DNA from: Pseudomonas capsici
GTDB taxonomy: Bacteria > Pseudomonadota > Gammaproteobacteria > Pseudomonadales > Pseudomonadaceae
DNA length: 64,000 bases
Assembly: GCF_017165765.1 (NCBI RefSeq)
Contig: NZ_JAFGZD010000016.1
Coordinates: 1-64,000 of the forward strand
Direction: 5' to 3'
Below, in pieces: positions 9,078 to 18,200 of this stretch. The notes beneath the pieces were generated by a model. It did no database searches and was not told the DNA's origin. It worked only from the letters and a program-made list of their open reading frames with translations. How positions within the stretch are numbered: the stretch's first letter is position 1; each line of letters opens with the position of its first letter. A program made the position numbers and the translations under genes.

Positions 9078-9631
9078 CAGTGAATCTCCTTGGAATAAAC
9101 GCTGGATTTGAGCTGTCCACGAGCACGGGCCAGTCGTGAGCGGATGGTGCCGATCGGGATGTCCAGATGACGCGCGGCATCCTGGTAGCTGATGTCCGAA
9201 TCGACCACCAGTTGAATGACGGTACGCATGTCCACCGAGAGTTCTTCGATGGCTTCCAGGGTCCGGCCCAGGGTGCGCTGGTAATCGCTGACCAGGCTCG
9301 GGTCATGGCCCTGCTCCAGGTTTTCCAGCTCGGAGTCGGTCAGCTCCATGCACTGAGGCTGGTTATAGAAGGTCTTGAAATGGTTCCTCACCAGATTGGC
9401 TGCAATCCCGAACAGCCAGGTCTCAGGCCGGGAGGTGCCCAGATATTTGTGCTGGTTGCGCCAGGCCTCCAGATAGGTCATCTGCATCAGGTCATCTACA
9501 TCCGCCTGATTGAATACGCGTTTAGCGATGAAACCTCGCAGCTTTTTCTCGCTGCTTTTAGCAAGGCCACCCAAGTCCAGTGCGATAACACCAATGACTT
9601 TCCCTTCGCGCTGCATGCCTTTGACTTCCAC
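9077..9631 (-). CDS. hrpL: HrpL, ECF sigma factor for the hrp regulon
   Basis: A 184-residue ECF sigma factor, the usual HrpL length. Region 2 is seen in FIAKRVFNQADVDDLMQMTYLEAWRN and region 4 in SYQDAARHLDIPIGTIRSRLARARGQL. It directs RNA polymerase to Hrp boxes, six of which are in this window. The start is a GTG with GGAG 8 bases upstream. The protein is divergent from HrpL of P. syringae as I recall it, consistent with an island of the S-PAI type. It is transcribed away from hrpJ and shares its transcript with pat. Confidence 0.92.
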   Translation of the reverse strand: MEVKGMQREGKVIGVIALDLGGLAKSSEKKLRGFIAKRVFNQADVDDLMQMTYLEAWRNQHKYLGTSRPETWLFGIAANLVRNHFKTFYNQPQCMELTDSELENLEQGHDPSLVSDYQRTLGRTLEAIEELSVDMRTVIQLVVDSDISYQDAARHLDIPIGTIRSRLARARGQLKSSVYSKEIH

Positions 9632-9796
9632 GGTTGTATCTCCATATCCATAAGTAACTTTTGCCGGTAGTGGCCAGATAGGGAGAGCAGCGAACGTACC
9701 AACTATTTAATAATTTCAAGTCATTGATTTATAAGTATTTATAGTCGGTAAAAAGGAGGTTTTGTGCCATTTGTTGCATTCTCGATATAAAGGCTG

Positions 9797-9812
9797 TGCA
9801 AGAACTGGCACA
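9797..9812 (-). promoter_or_regulatory. Candidate sigma-54 promoter of hrpL
   Basis: On the minus strand TGTGCCAGTTC-TTGCA has a full TTGCA -12 element, but its -24 element is TG instead of GG. A second, better -24 hexamer (TGGCAC, about 9763-9768) lacks a -12 match. HrpS-dependent hrpL promoters are known to be sigma-54 type, so one of these, or a weak hybrid, is expected, but the fit is imperfect. Confidence 0.3.
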
Positions 9813-9834
9813 GCATTCAAAGCACCCGATTGCA

Positions 9835-9862
9835 GGAACCGGTTGCGCTTAAACGCCACTCA
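9835..9862 (+). promoter_or_regulatory. Hrp box of the hrpJ-hrcU operon
   Basis: GGAACC, a 15-base spacer, then CCACTCA, which is an exact fit to the HrpL promoter consensus. It ends 33 bp before the hrpJ start codon. Confidence 0.93.
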
Positions 9863-9895
9863 GGAAACACATGTTCCGAGGCGATAGCGCAGCCC

Positions 9896-11011
9896 ATGAA
9901 AATCAACTCCTTCCCAGATATGCGGCCTGCTGACCTGGAGCCGCTTCCTCGTCCTCCTCTGGCGGAAACCAGATCGTTCGCGCCCAAGAACCCATTGCTC
10001 GACTCCATGGAAGAAGTGGCGATGAAGTTCAGCGAAAGCGTGGAGCGCCACAGCAAGGGACTGGACGAGCGACATGTCCGTGAGTCCGGCAGTTCGCAAC
10101 GTATCGAACGCATCGAGAAACTGGCCGAGATGTACCGCCTGCTCGATAACAGCGAGCAGCCAAGCCTGGAACAACAGGCCAGGCGCATGCAGATCCAGAT
10201 GATGCAGCAAGGCAGCTCGATGCCTGACCTGCTGAAGATGGCGGACAACGACCCGGCGCGGGCCGACATTCTGTTGCAGCAGGTGGTGCGCCTGTCCGTT
10301 GCCGAGGGCAGCGAAGCCAGTCACGACCAGGCGCAGACCATGCTTGAAGAGCTGCGTCTGACCCACGGCGACAAGATTCGCGCCGGTTTGAATACCGCCA
10401 GCGCCATCGCCCTGTTCAGCAGCGACCCACAGCAACGCAGCCTGATGCGTCAGCTCTATTACAAGGCAATCGTCGGCCAGCAGCCTCTGGCCACTCTGCT
10501 GGAAGCCTTGCTCGAACGCTTCAACGAAGATCAGTTCGCCCGTGGCCTGCGTACCCTGCAACGGGCACTGGCCGATGACATTGCCGCCCTTGCCCCCTCA
10601 CTGCCCGGCGGCGTGCTGCGCTCGATGCTGCGTGGCCTGGGTGCCAGCGGCCAGTTGAACAACCTGCTGAAAACCTGCCTGGCATTGCTTGAACGCCTGG
10701 CAAAGAAATCCCCCGACAGCAGCATGACGGCACTGGGCATGAGCAAACGGGTACTGCGCTTCTGCGGCAACGGTTTCTTCGCCCGCGACCTGACACTGCT
10801 GGCCGAGGAAACCATTGGCCGCACGCCGAACCTGCAACCGCTGTTCTTCAACGGCCTGTACCCGTTGCTGCAAAACCTGCCTCTGCCGTTATGGAAAGAC
10901 CTGAAGACCCGCCAGAACGGCCTGCGCCTGTTGCAGGGCCTGATGGATGAACTGTCTCGCCAGGAACGCAAGGCCATGGGCATTGAAGATGCCGGGAGAA
11001 CCCTCCAATGA
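9896..11011 (+). CDS. hrpJ: HrpJ (SctW), T3SS gatekeeper
   Basis: A 371-residue secreted/cytosolic protein of the SctW (YopN-TyeA) family, which controls the switch from translocator to effector secretion. The central region (residues about 60-200) has the helical HrpJ/YopN domain with DQAQTMLEELR, and the C-terminal part is TyeA-like. It is the first gene after the Hrp box and its stop overlaps the hrcV start. I chose MKINSFPDM, since the transcription start predicted from the Hrp box falls after the upstream alternatives. Confidence 0.9.
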   Translation: MKINSFPDMRPADLEPLPRPPLAETRSFAPKNPLLDSMEEVAMKFSESVERHSKGLDERHVRESGSSQRIERIEKLAEMYRLLDNSEQPSLEQQARRMQIQMMQQGSSMPDLLKMADNDPARADILLQQVVRLSVAEGSEASHDQAQTMLEELRLTHGDKIRAGLNTASAIALFSSDPQQRSLMRQLYYKAIVGQQPLATLLEALLERFNEDQFARGLRTLQRALADDIAALAPSLPGGVLRSMLRGLGASGQLNNLLKTCLALLERLAKKSPDSSMTALGMSKRVLRFCGNGFFARDLTLLAEETIGRTPNLQPLFFNGLYPLLQNLPLPLWKDLKTRQNGLRLLQGLMDELSRQERKAMGIEDAGRTLQ

Positions 11012-13113
11012 TCCGCATCATCCATGCACTCAACAACCTCGCGCTGGCGGTGATGAGGCGCACGGAAATCGTCGGCGCGATCATGGTCATGGCCATCGTG
11101 TTCATGATGATCCTGCCCTTGCCCACCGCACTGGTGGACGTGCTGATCGCGCTAAACATCTGTATTTCTTCACTGCTTATCGTGCTGGCGATGTATCTGC
11201 CGCGCCCGCTGGCATTCTCGACCTTTCCGGCGGTACTGCTGCTGACCACCATGTTTCGCCTGGCCCTGTCGATTGCCACTACCCGTCTGATTCTGCTGCA
11301 ACAGGATGCCGGTCATATCGTCGAAGCATTCGGCAGCTTCGTGGTTGGCGGCAACCTGGCGGTGGGTCTGGTGATCTTCCTGATCCTGACCATCGTCAAC
11401 TTTCTGGTGATCACCAAGGGTTCGGAACGGGTTGCGGAAGTGGCCGCGCGCTTCACCCTCGACGCGATGCCCGGCAAGCAGATGTCCATCGACAGCGACC
11501 TGCGCGCCAACCTGATCAACGTTCGCGAAGCCCGGCATCGTCGCGAGCAGTTGTCCAAGGAAAGCCAGCTGTTCGGTGCGATGGACGGCGCGATGAAGTT
11601 TGTGAAGGGTGATGCCATCGCCGGTCTGGTGATCGTGTTCATCAACCTCATCGGTGGTTTTTCCATCGGCGTGATGCAGCACGGCATGGAAGCCGGTGAC
11701 GCCATGCACCTGTACTCGGTGCTGACCATCGGTGACGGCCTGATCGCCCAGATCCCTGCGCTGCTGATCTCCCTGACCGCGGGCATGATCATCACCCGCG
11801 TGGCTCCGGACAGCCAGACCGCCGACGCCAACATCGGTCATGAAATCGCCGAACAGCTCACCAGCCAGCCAAAGGCCTGGGTGTTCGCCTCTCTCGGGAT
11901 GATGGGGTTCGGCCTGATTCCCGGGATGCCGACCATTGTTTTTGCGTGCATCAGCCTGTTGTGCCTGTTCAGCGGTCTGATCCAGTTGTGGCGGATTCGC
12001 CAGAAGGAGCTCTACCAGAATCAGATCGGTGCCGCCGGCAATGCCTCGCCTGAACTCAACGGTCGCGAGGATATCCGCCGCTTCAACCCGTCGCGGGCCT
12101 ATCTGCTGCAGTTTCACCCCAGCCACCAGGGGGTGATGGAACTCGACATGCTAATTCAAGGCATTCGTCAGCGCCGCAACACACTGGTTCACAACTTCGG
12201 CCTGACGCTGCCTTCCTTCGATATAGAGTTCGTGGAAAGTTGTGAAATCGACGAATTCCGCTTCTGCGTCTATGAAGTGCCGTTTGTGCGCGCCACCATT
12301 TCCCTGACCCACGTGGCCGTCGATATTCGTGATGTCGAGGAAGGCCAGCCCGGCTACCCCGGCCGGATCGACCGCGATGAAGCCCAGTGGATGTGGGTCG
12401 ATGCGAACGATCCGCTGTTCCAGGACGAGGATATCGTCGGCATACGGCCTCATGAGCTGATCCTTGAACGCATGAGCCGCGCCTTCCAGGCCACCGGCCC
12501 GCAATTCATCGGCCTTCAGGAAAGCAAGGCGATCCTCAGCTGGCTGGAATCCGAACAGCCGGAGCTGGCCCAGGAGCTGCAACGCACCTTGCCTCTGGCG
12601 CGCTTTGCCGCCGTGCTGCAACGTCTTTCTGCCGAACTGGTTTCGCTGCGCTCGGTCAGGCCGATTGCCGAAACCCTGATCGAACAAGGCCAGCATGAGC
12701 GCGACCTCAACGCCCTGACCGACTATGTACGCATCGCCCTCAAGGCGCAGATCTGCCATCAACACAGTGAAGAAAACACCCTCAATACCTGGCTGGTGAC
12801 GCCGGAAACGGAAGTGTTGCTGCGCGATGCCCTGCGCCAGACCCAGAACGAATCCTACTTTGCCCTTGAACCCGAGCTGGGCAGTGCGCTGCTGGAACAG
12901 TTGCGCGAAGCCTTTGCCCTGCAATCGAACCCGCCGTCCAGCCCCAAGGCGGTACTGCTGGTTGCCCAGGACCTGCGCAGCCCCTTGCACAGCCTGCTGG
13001 CAGATGAGTTCAACCACGTACCCGTGCTGTCTTTCGCCGAGTTGTTATCCACGGTGCAAGTCAAGGTTCTGGGTCGCATCGACCTGGATGAAGCACAAGC
13101 CCTGATGGCCTGA
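11008..13113 (+). CDS. hrcV: HrcV (SctV), export gate protein
   Basis: A 701-residue inner-membrane protein of the FHIPEP/SctV family. The N-terminal half has about eight membrane segments and the C-terminal half is the cytoplasmic nonamer ring. The motif FVKGDAIAGLVIVFINLIGG is diagnostic. It forms the export gate with HrcR, HrcS, HrcT and HrcU and takes substrates from the ATPase complex. Length matches the family. It overlaps hrpJ by 4 bp and is followed by hrpQ after 10 bp. Confidence 0.96.
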   Translation: MIRIIHALNNLALAVMRRTEIVGAIMVMAIVFMMILPLPTALVDVLIALNICISSLLIVLAMYLPRPLAFSTFPAVLLLTTMFRLALSIATTRLILLQQDAGHIVEAFGSFVVGGNLAVGLVIFLILTIVNFLVITKGSERVAEVAARFTLDAMPGKQMSIDSDLRANLINVREARHRREQLSKESQLFGAMDGAMKFVKGDAIAGLVIVFINLIGGFSIGVMQHGMEAGDAMHLYSVLTIGDGLIAQIPALLISLTAGMIITRVAPDSQTADANIGHEIAEQLTSQPKAWVFASLGMMGFGLIPGMPTIVFACISLLCLFSGLIQLWRIRQKELYQNQIGAAGNASPELNGREDIRRFNPSRAYLLQFHPSHQGVMELDMLIQGIRQRRNTLVHNFGLTLPSFDIEFVESCEIDEFRFCVYEVPFVRATISLTHVAVDIRDVEEGQPGYPGRIDRDEAQWMWVDANDPLFQDEDIVGIRPHELILERMSRAFQATGPQFIGLQESKAILSWLESEQPELAQELQRTLPLARFAAVLQRLSAELVSLRSVRPIAETLIEQGQHERDLNALTDYVRIALKAQICHQHSEENTLNTWLVTPETEVLLRDALRQTQNESYFALEPELGSALLEQLREAFALQSNPPSSPKAVLLVAQDLRSPLHSLLADEFNHVPVLSFAELLSTVQVKVLGRIDLDEAQALMA

Positions 13114-13123
13114 TGGAGTCCCT

Positions 13124-14104
13124 ATGGAAACCAAGAAACACTATGAATTACGGGTACTGACCGGCCTGCACCGGGGCGCGGCACTGCCCTTGAACGGCGA
13201 TCAATGGAGCATCGGCTCATCCAGCGGCGCAGACCTTGCGCTGTACGATCCCGGCATCAAGGACAGCCATTGCATGCTGCGACTGGTGGACAGCACCTGG
13301 TCGCTGGCCAGCAGCGAAGGTGCCGTCACCGACAGCGAAGGCCACAAGATCGAGGGCATTACCCAGCTTGAACCGGGTACGCCTTTTGCCCTCAATGGCG
13401 TGTGGTTGTCGGTACTCAGCGCCAACACCGAATGGCCGCCCGAAGAGGAAGAAGAGCAGCCTCAGGCTTCTGCCCGGGACTTTGCACAGGCCATCAACGA
13501 CCCGGAACTGGAACAGATACAAGAACCCGAACCGCAACCCGAGGAGCTTGTCGCCGAACGTGAAGCACCGGCGAGCAAGCCGGCACCGCGCTCACTGCTC
13601 GGGCCCTTACTGCTGGCCGGCTCACTGCTGGTGTTTCTCGGTGCGCTGCTCTGGCTGTTCAATCAGCAGCAGCCTGCACCGCCCGCGCCGCTGAAACCCT
13701 CGAAAATCGAGCTCAAGGATGCGACCGAGGTCAAGAAAGTCCTCACCAAGATGCTTGAAGAACGCGAGCTGCAAAAGCGCATCACCCTGGCCGAAGAAGA
13801 AGGAAAGATTTTCCTGCACGGTCCTTTCGACGAAGACGACCTGCTGCAATCCACCTCGCGAATGCTGTTGCACTTCGATCGCCAGTACAAAAGCCCGTTG
13901 CAAGTGCTCAATGCCCTGCCCGCTGCCACGGCACAACTGCCTTTCACCATCATTCAGATCAGCAATACCCGCCTGGCCAGTGTCCTGACCAGCGATGGAC
14001 GACGCCTGTTCCTGGGCGATGAAGTCGATGGTGTGCGCTTCGTGGACATCAACGAACACAAAGTGGTGTTCGAAGGTGAGCGGCGCGTGGAGGTGAGCTG
14101 GTGA
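13124..14104 (+). CDS. hrpQ: HrpQ (SctD), inner-membrane ring protein
   Basis: A 326-residue protein with an N-terminal forkhead-associated-like cytoplasmic domain (residues about 1-110), an acidic linker, one transmembrane helix near residues 160-180 (LLAGSLLVFLGALLWLF) and a periplasmic ring-building domain. This is the SctD/YscD layout. It pairs with lipoprotein HrcJ in the basal body. It overlaps hrcN by one base. Confidence 0.92.
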   Translation: METKKHYELRVLTGLHRGAALPLNGDQWSIGSSSGADLALYDPGIKDSHCMLRLVDSTWSLASSEGAVTDSEGHKIEGITQLEPGTPFALNGVWLSVLSANTEWPPEEEEEQPQASARDFAQAINDPELEQIQEPEPQPEELVAEREAPASKPAPRSLLGPLLLAGSLLVFLGALLWLFNQQQPAPPAPLKPSKIELKDATEVKKVLTKMLEERELQKRITLAEEEGKIFLHGPFDEDDLLQSTSRMLLHFDRQYKSPLQVLNALPAATAQLPFTIIQISNTRLASVLTSDGRRLFLGDEVDGVRFVDINEHKVVFEGERRVEVSW

Positions 14105-15459
14105 TGAATTCGACCATGACACCTCTGGACACCTGGCGTCAGGAACACAGCGAGCGGCTGCAACGCTGCGCACCGGTCGAGGTCATGGGCCGTATCGCCG
14201 GTGTCAGCGGCATCCTCTTGCACAGCCATATGCCCCAGGCACGGATCGGGGACCTGTGCGAAATCCGTCGGGCCGATGGCACTGAAGTCATGGCCGAAAT
14301 CGTGGGTTTCGATCGCAAGCACACCTTGCTCGCAGCCCTCGGGGCACTGGACGGCATCGCCATCGGCGCACCGGTCAGGCCGCTGTTCCAGCCCCATAGT
14401 CTGGTGGTGGGTGAATACCTGCTGGGCTCGGTGCTGGATGGTTTCGGCCGCTCGCTGAGCGGCGACGGACCTTCGGCCTTTGCGCTGTCCGGCGCAGCGG
14501 GTGCCCAGCCGGTGATCCGCGATGCGCCGCCCGCCACCGAGCGCCCCAGGATCGAAGCGCCGCTGTCCACCGGCCTGCGCGCCATCGACGGGCTGCTGAC
14601 CCTGGGCGAAGGCCAGCGGGTCGGGCTGTTCGCCGGTGCGGGCTGCGGCAAGACCACGCTGCTGGCAGAGATGGCACGCAATACGCCCTGCGAAGCGATT
14701 GTGTTCGGCCTGATCGGTGAACGCGGACGCGAATTGCGCGAGTTTCTCGACCACGAACTGGACGAGGAACTGCGCTCGCGAACCGTGCTGGTCTGCTCCA
14801 CGTCGGACCGCAGCAGCATGGAGCGTGCCCGCGCGGCCTTCACCGCCACCACCATCGCCGAAGGTTTCCGACAGCAAGGCAAATCGACCCTGCTGATCAT
14901 CGACTCCCTCACCCGTTTCGCACGGGCCCAGCGGGAAATCGGCCTTGCCAGTGGCGAGCCGGCAGGTCGCGGCGGGCTTCCCCCATCGGTCTACAGCCTG
15001 CTGCCGCGTCTGGTGGAGCGCGCCGGACGAACCCGTACCGGTGCCATCACCGCCCTGTATTCGGTCCTGATCGAGCAGGACTCGATGAACGACCCGGTGG
15101 CCGACGAGGTTCGCTCCCTGCTGGACGGCCATATCGTGCTCTCGCGACGCCTGGCAGAGCGCGGCCATTACCCGGCTGTGGACATTCTGACCAGCCTGAG
15201 TCGAACGATGAGCAATGTGGTGGGAACCGAACAGGTCAAGGGTGCCACACAGATACGCAGACTGTTGGCTGCTTACCAGCAAGTGGAAATGTTGATCAAG
15301 CTGGGTGAGTACCAACAGGGGAACGATCCATTGACCGATTTCGCTGTGCAATCGCGCGATCAGATCATGGATTTTCTGCAGCAATCGCTACGAGACCCGG
15401 TGTCGCTGGAAGACACCCTGGACCACCTCATACAGGTAACTGCTGATGTCCCACGATGA
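14104..15459 (+). CDS. hrcN: HrcN (SctN), T3SS ATPase
   Basis: A 451-residue F1-like ATPase that unfolds and detaches effectors from chaperones. Walker A GAGCGKT is at 178-184 and Walker B (LLIIDS) is near residue 265; GLPPSVYSLLPRLVERAG is typical of SctN/FliI. The ATG at 14104 shares its A with the hrpQ stop. The final third contains an exact Hrp box within the coding sequence. Confidence 0.97.
   Translation: MNSTMTPLDTWRQEHSERLQRCAPVEVMGRIAGVSGILLHSHMPQARIGDLCEIRRADGTEVMAEIVGFDRKHTLLAALGALDGIAIGAPVRPLFQPHSLVVGEYLLGSVLDGFGRSLSGDGPSAFALSGAAGAQPVIRDAPPATERPRIEAPLSTGLRAIDGLLTLGEGQRVGLFAGAGCGKTTLLAEMARNTPCEAIVFGLIGERGRELREFLDHELDEELRSRTVLVCSTSDRSSMERARAAFTATTIAEGFRQQGKSTLLIIDSLTRFARAQREIGLASGEPAGRGGLPPSVYSLLPRLVERAGRTRTGAITALYSVLIEQDSMNDPVADEVRSLLDGHIVLSRRLAERGHYPAVDILTSLSRTMSNVVGTEQVKGATQIRRLLAAYQQVEMLIKLGEYQQGNDPLTDFAVQSRDQIMDFLQQSLRDPVSLEDTLDHLIQVTADVPR
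15233..15261 (+). promoter_or_regulatory. Intragenic Hrp box in hrcN
   Basis: GGAACC, a 16-base spacer, then CCACACA, an exact consensus match inside the hrcN coding region about 185 bp before hrpO. It could drive a second transcript for hrpO to hrcU. Codon constraint on a conserved protein segment could also produce it by chance. Confidence 0.5.
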
Positions 15460-15910
15460 CCTTGACCTGTCGGATTCGGCCAATGATCCGCAAATGAATA
15501 CCCTTGGCCAGACCCTGGATATCCTGGCGCCGATCCGTCGCCATCGCCTGACCCTGGCCGAACAGGCCTGGCGTCGCCAGAACCAGGTGCTCAACGAGCT
15601 GCAGACCCGTCTGCATCAGATGACCCAGGACCTTGAGTCATTGCACCAGGCCTATCGGCAGTCACGCATCGAGCAGCGCGAGCGGCACGCGAACCGTCCG
15701 TTGCCCCTGAGCGAAATGAACGACTGGCTGGCCCAGGAACGCCAGGCCATCCGGCATATCGAGCGCAACGAAAAGCACCTGAGCAATCTGCAGCATGAAC
15801 ATCGCCAGCAGCAAATGTGGACTGAAGACAGCCACACGGAACTGCGCAAACGCCAGCGTGATGTTGAAAAACTCGATTACCTGATGGATCTCGCCCGGGA
15901 GGCCTCATGA
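15446..15910 (+). CDS. hrpO: HrpO (SctO), stalk protein
   Basis: A 154-residue protein rich in Gln, Arg, Glu and Leu with continuous heptad-like coiled-coil from about residue 30 to the end, as in SctO/FliJ proteins that contact the ATPase core and the export gate. It overlaps hrcN by 14 bp and hrpP by 4 bp. Assigned by position, size and composition more than by motif. Confidence 0.88.
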   Translation: MSHDDLDLSDSANDPQMNTLGQTLDILAPIRRHRLTLAEQAWRRQNQVLNELQTRLHQMTQDLESLHQAYRQSRIEQRERHANRPLPLSEMNDWLAQERQAIRHIERNEKHLSNLQHEHRQQQMWTEDSHTELRKRQRDVEKLDYLMDLAREAS

Positions 15911-16470
15911 ACACCAGGCCCGCGCAGCACAAACCCGCGCCTGTTCGACAGCCGGAACCTCCCAAGCCCCGCAGCAGCACCAACAACAGCAGCGAGAGCA
16001 CGGTTACGCCGATCAGGCACGAACGCGGCGAGCATGTGCCTCACGAAACCCTGGAAGAAGGCGAACTCTTCGAGCAGATGATGACTGCATCCAGCGACAA
16101 CGTCTTCTGGCTGGGCAACGAGCAGCCACAAGGGCTGAACGATGGCTGGCGCGACGGCGAAAAGCATGGCGGTAATGCCTCGTTGCCAGCCACACCGGTC
16201 GAGGACTTGTGGGACTCCCTGCTCAACCCGATCGAAGAACACCTGGCCAGCAACGAAATGGAGCCCATGGAAGCCATCTTCGAGCTGCCGAATCTGGGCA
16301 AGGTGACCGTGCAGGTCATTCCGCGCAGCGACGGTCTGGACATTGCCCTGCGCTTTGCCCGTGACGCCGCCTTGCAGCGCTGTCAGGAAATCCGTGAAAC
16401 CAGCCGTGAATGGCTCAGCCAGCGGCTTGGACGTCGCGTCAGGCTCACACTCGATCAGGCAGGTCATTGA
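15907..16470 (+). CDS. hrpP: HrpP (SctP), substrate-switch / pilus length control protein
   Basis: A 187-residue protein with a Pro/Ser-rich unstructured first third and a C-terminal T3S4-like domain (about residues 105-185, GKVTVQVIPRSDGLDIALRFARD). This is the layout of SctP/FliK ruler proteins, here the short Hrp1 form. It overlaps hrpO by 4 bp and stops 1 bp before the hrcQ start. Confidence 0.87.
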   Translation: MNTRPAQHKPAPVRQPEPPKPRSSTNNSSESTVTPIRHERGEHVPHETLEEGELFEQMMTASSDNVFWLGNEQPQGLNDGWRDGEKHGGNASLPATPVEDLWDSLLNPIEEHLASNEMEPMEAIFELPNLGKVTVQVIPRSDGLDIALRFARDAALQRCQEIRETSREWLSQRLGRRVRLTLDQAGH

Positions 16471-16471
16471 A

Positions 16472-17536
16472 ATGAATGCACAGGCACTAGCCCTCAGACC
16501 CGTCAGCACCACCGAGGCTTCGATCCGGCAACGGATAGGCACCGGTCTGAGCCTGCCTTTCCAGCTCAATCGGCAAAAAGGTCAACTGGCCCTGCGCCTG
16601 GCCCCCATGCCCGGCCAGAGCGTCGACGAAGGTCATCTGGAATGTGCGTCCGGTCCTTTGCGACTGACCAATACCGAAGCCCTGCTGGGTCTGTTGTCCA
16701 GTTGCCCGGCCTTGTTGCAGCCGTCGGACAGCAGCGAAGACCATCAATGGTACTGGCAGCTTTACAACCATTACCTGAGCCCGGAACTGCAGCATCTGTT
16801 CGGCACCCTGCAACCGCTGGACCAGACCAATGAACAAGGGCTGGACTGCCTGCTGGAAGCACGCATCAACGGTTTGCGGGTCTGCTCGCGGCTCTCTGCG
16901 CCGCCCGCCACCCTGCTCGATCTGCTGGATCGTGGCCAGTGGCAGCAGAAACCCGTCGGCAAGACCTGGCCGTGGCCCGTCAACATCCCGCTGCTGCTGG
17001 GCCATCTGGCACTGACTTACAAGCAGTTGAAGGGCCTGCGCCCGGGCGATGTGCTGCTGCCCGATCACCCCCTGTTTACCCCCGATGGCCACGGAATACT
17101 GCAACTGGGCTCCTGCCGACTGAACCTGGTCCAGGAATCCGCCAACGCATTGTGCTTCACCCTTACCGAACTGGAGCAAGACACCATGAATGCCACTATC
17201 GACCACTTTGCGGCGTCCGACAGCGATAACCCGATCCTGCTCGACGATATCCATCTGCAGGAACATGAAGAGTTCGCTGAAAACACGGCTGACGGCAACG
17301 ACGACCTGGAGCGCTTCAACGATCTGGCCCTGGCCCTGACGCTGCGGGCGGGCAATCTCTCTCTGAGTCTGGGTCAGCTGCGTTCGCTGTCCGTCGGCTC
17401 CGTACTGACCTTCAACGGCTGCGCGCCGGGCAATGCCATGCTGTTTCATGGCGAACGGGCGCTGGCACATGGCGAACTGGTGGATGTCGAAGGACGTCTG
17501 GGTCTGCAGATCACCCGCATGGAAGCCTTGCGGTGA
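16472..17536 (+). CDS. hrcQ: HrcQ (SctQ), cytoplasmic ring protein, single fused ORF
   Basis: A 354-residue C-ring/sorting-platform protein. The first about 238 residues correspond to HrcQA and the last about 70 residues form a SpoA/FliN domain (LSLGQLRSLSVGSVLTFNG). In P. syringae these are, to my knowledge, two genes (hrcQA and hrcQB); here the frame is unbroken. An internal ATG at 17186 (residue 239), preceded by GGAG, could yield a separate C-terminal product of 116 residues. The last four bases overlap the GTG start of hrcR. Confidence 0.93.
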   Translation: MNAQALALRPVSTTEASIRQRIGTGLSLPFQLNRQKGQLALRLAPMPGQSVDEGHLECASGPLRLTNTEALLGLLSSCPALLQPSDSSEDHQWYWQLYNHYLSPELQHLFGTLQPLDQTNEQGLDCLLEARINGLRVCSRLSAPPATLLDLLDRGQWQQKPVGKTWPWPVNIPLLLGHLALTYKQLKGLRPGDVLLPDHPLFTPDGHGILQLGSCRLNLVQESANALCFTLTELEQDTMNATIDHFAASDSDNPILLDDIHLQEHEEFAENTADGNDDLERFNDLALALTLRAGNLSLSLGQLRSLSVGSVLTFNGCAPGNAMLFHGERALAHGELVDVEGRLGLQITRMEALR

Positions 17537-18186
17537 ACCTGCAGGATGCCAACCCACTGACGCTGGCCCTGTTTCTGGGGGCTCTGTCACTGGTGCCATT
17601 GCTGATGATCATCTGCACGGCCTTCCTGAAGATCGCCATGGTGCTGTTGATCACCCGCAACGCCATCGGTGTCCAGCAGGCTCCACCGAACATGGCGCTG
17701 TATGGCATTGCCCTGGCAGCCACCCTGTTCATCATGGCGCCGGTGTTCAACGAAATGGGGCAACGGGTCAAGAAGCTTCCCGAGCGGCTGGATAACTTTG
17801 CTGCCATGGAAAGCGCCGGCAAGCATGTGATCGAACCGTTGCGCCTGTTCATGACCCGCAATATCGACCCGGACATCCAGACCCACCTGCTGGAAAACAC
17901 CCAGCGCATGTGGCCCAAGGAAATGTCGTCCCAGGCCAGCCGCGATGACCTGCTGCTGGTCGTGCCGGCCTTCGTGCTGTCCGAGTTGCAGGCCGGTTTT
18001 CAGATCGGCTTCCTGATCTATATCCCGTTCATCGTCATCGACCTGATTGTCTCGAACATTCTGCTGGCCCTGGGCATGCAGATGGTTGCGCCGATGACCA
18101 TTTCGCTGCCGCTGAAAATTCTCCTGTTCGTGCTGGTCGATGGCTGGACCCGCCTGCTCGATGGGCTCTTCTACAGCTACATGTGA
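17533..18186 (+). CDS. hrcR: HrcR (SctR), export gate
   Basis: A 217-residue inner-membrane protein of the SctR/FliP family with four hydrophobic segments. The segments FLKIAMVLLITRNAIGVQQAPPN and FQIGFLIYIPFIVIDLIVSNILLALGM are diagnostic. The start is GTG overlapping the hrcQ stop. It forms the entry pore with HrcS and HrcT. Confidence 0.97.
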   Translation: MNLQDANPLTLALFLGALSLVPLLMIICTAFLKIAMVLLITRNAIGVQQAPPNMALYGIALAATLFIMAPVFNEMGQRVKKLPERLDNFAAMESAGKHVIEPLRLFMTRNIDPDIQTHLLENTQRMWPKEMSSQASRDDLLLVVPAFVLSELQAGFQIGFLIYIPFIVIDLIVSNILLALGMQMVAPMTISLPLKILLFVLVDGWTRLLDGLFYSYM

Positions 18187-18200
18187 TCTGCCGAGGCTTT

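Noticed and set aside
13954..15384. A 476-residue open frame antisense to hrcN
   Set aside because: Its composition (Gln, His, Gly, Arg rich) is the typical mirror of a GC-rich gene, and hrcN is certain on the other strand.
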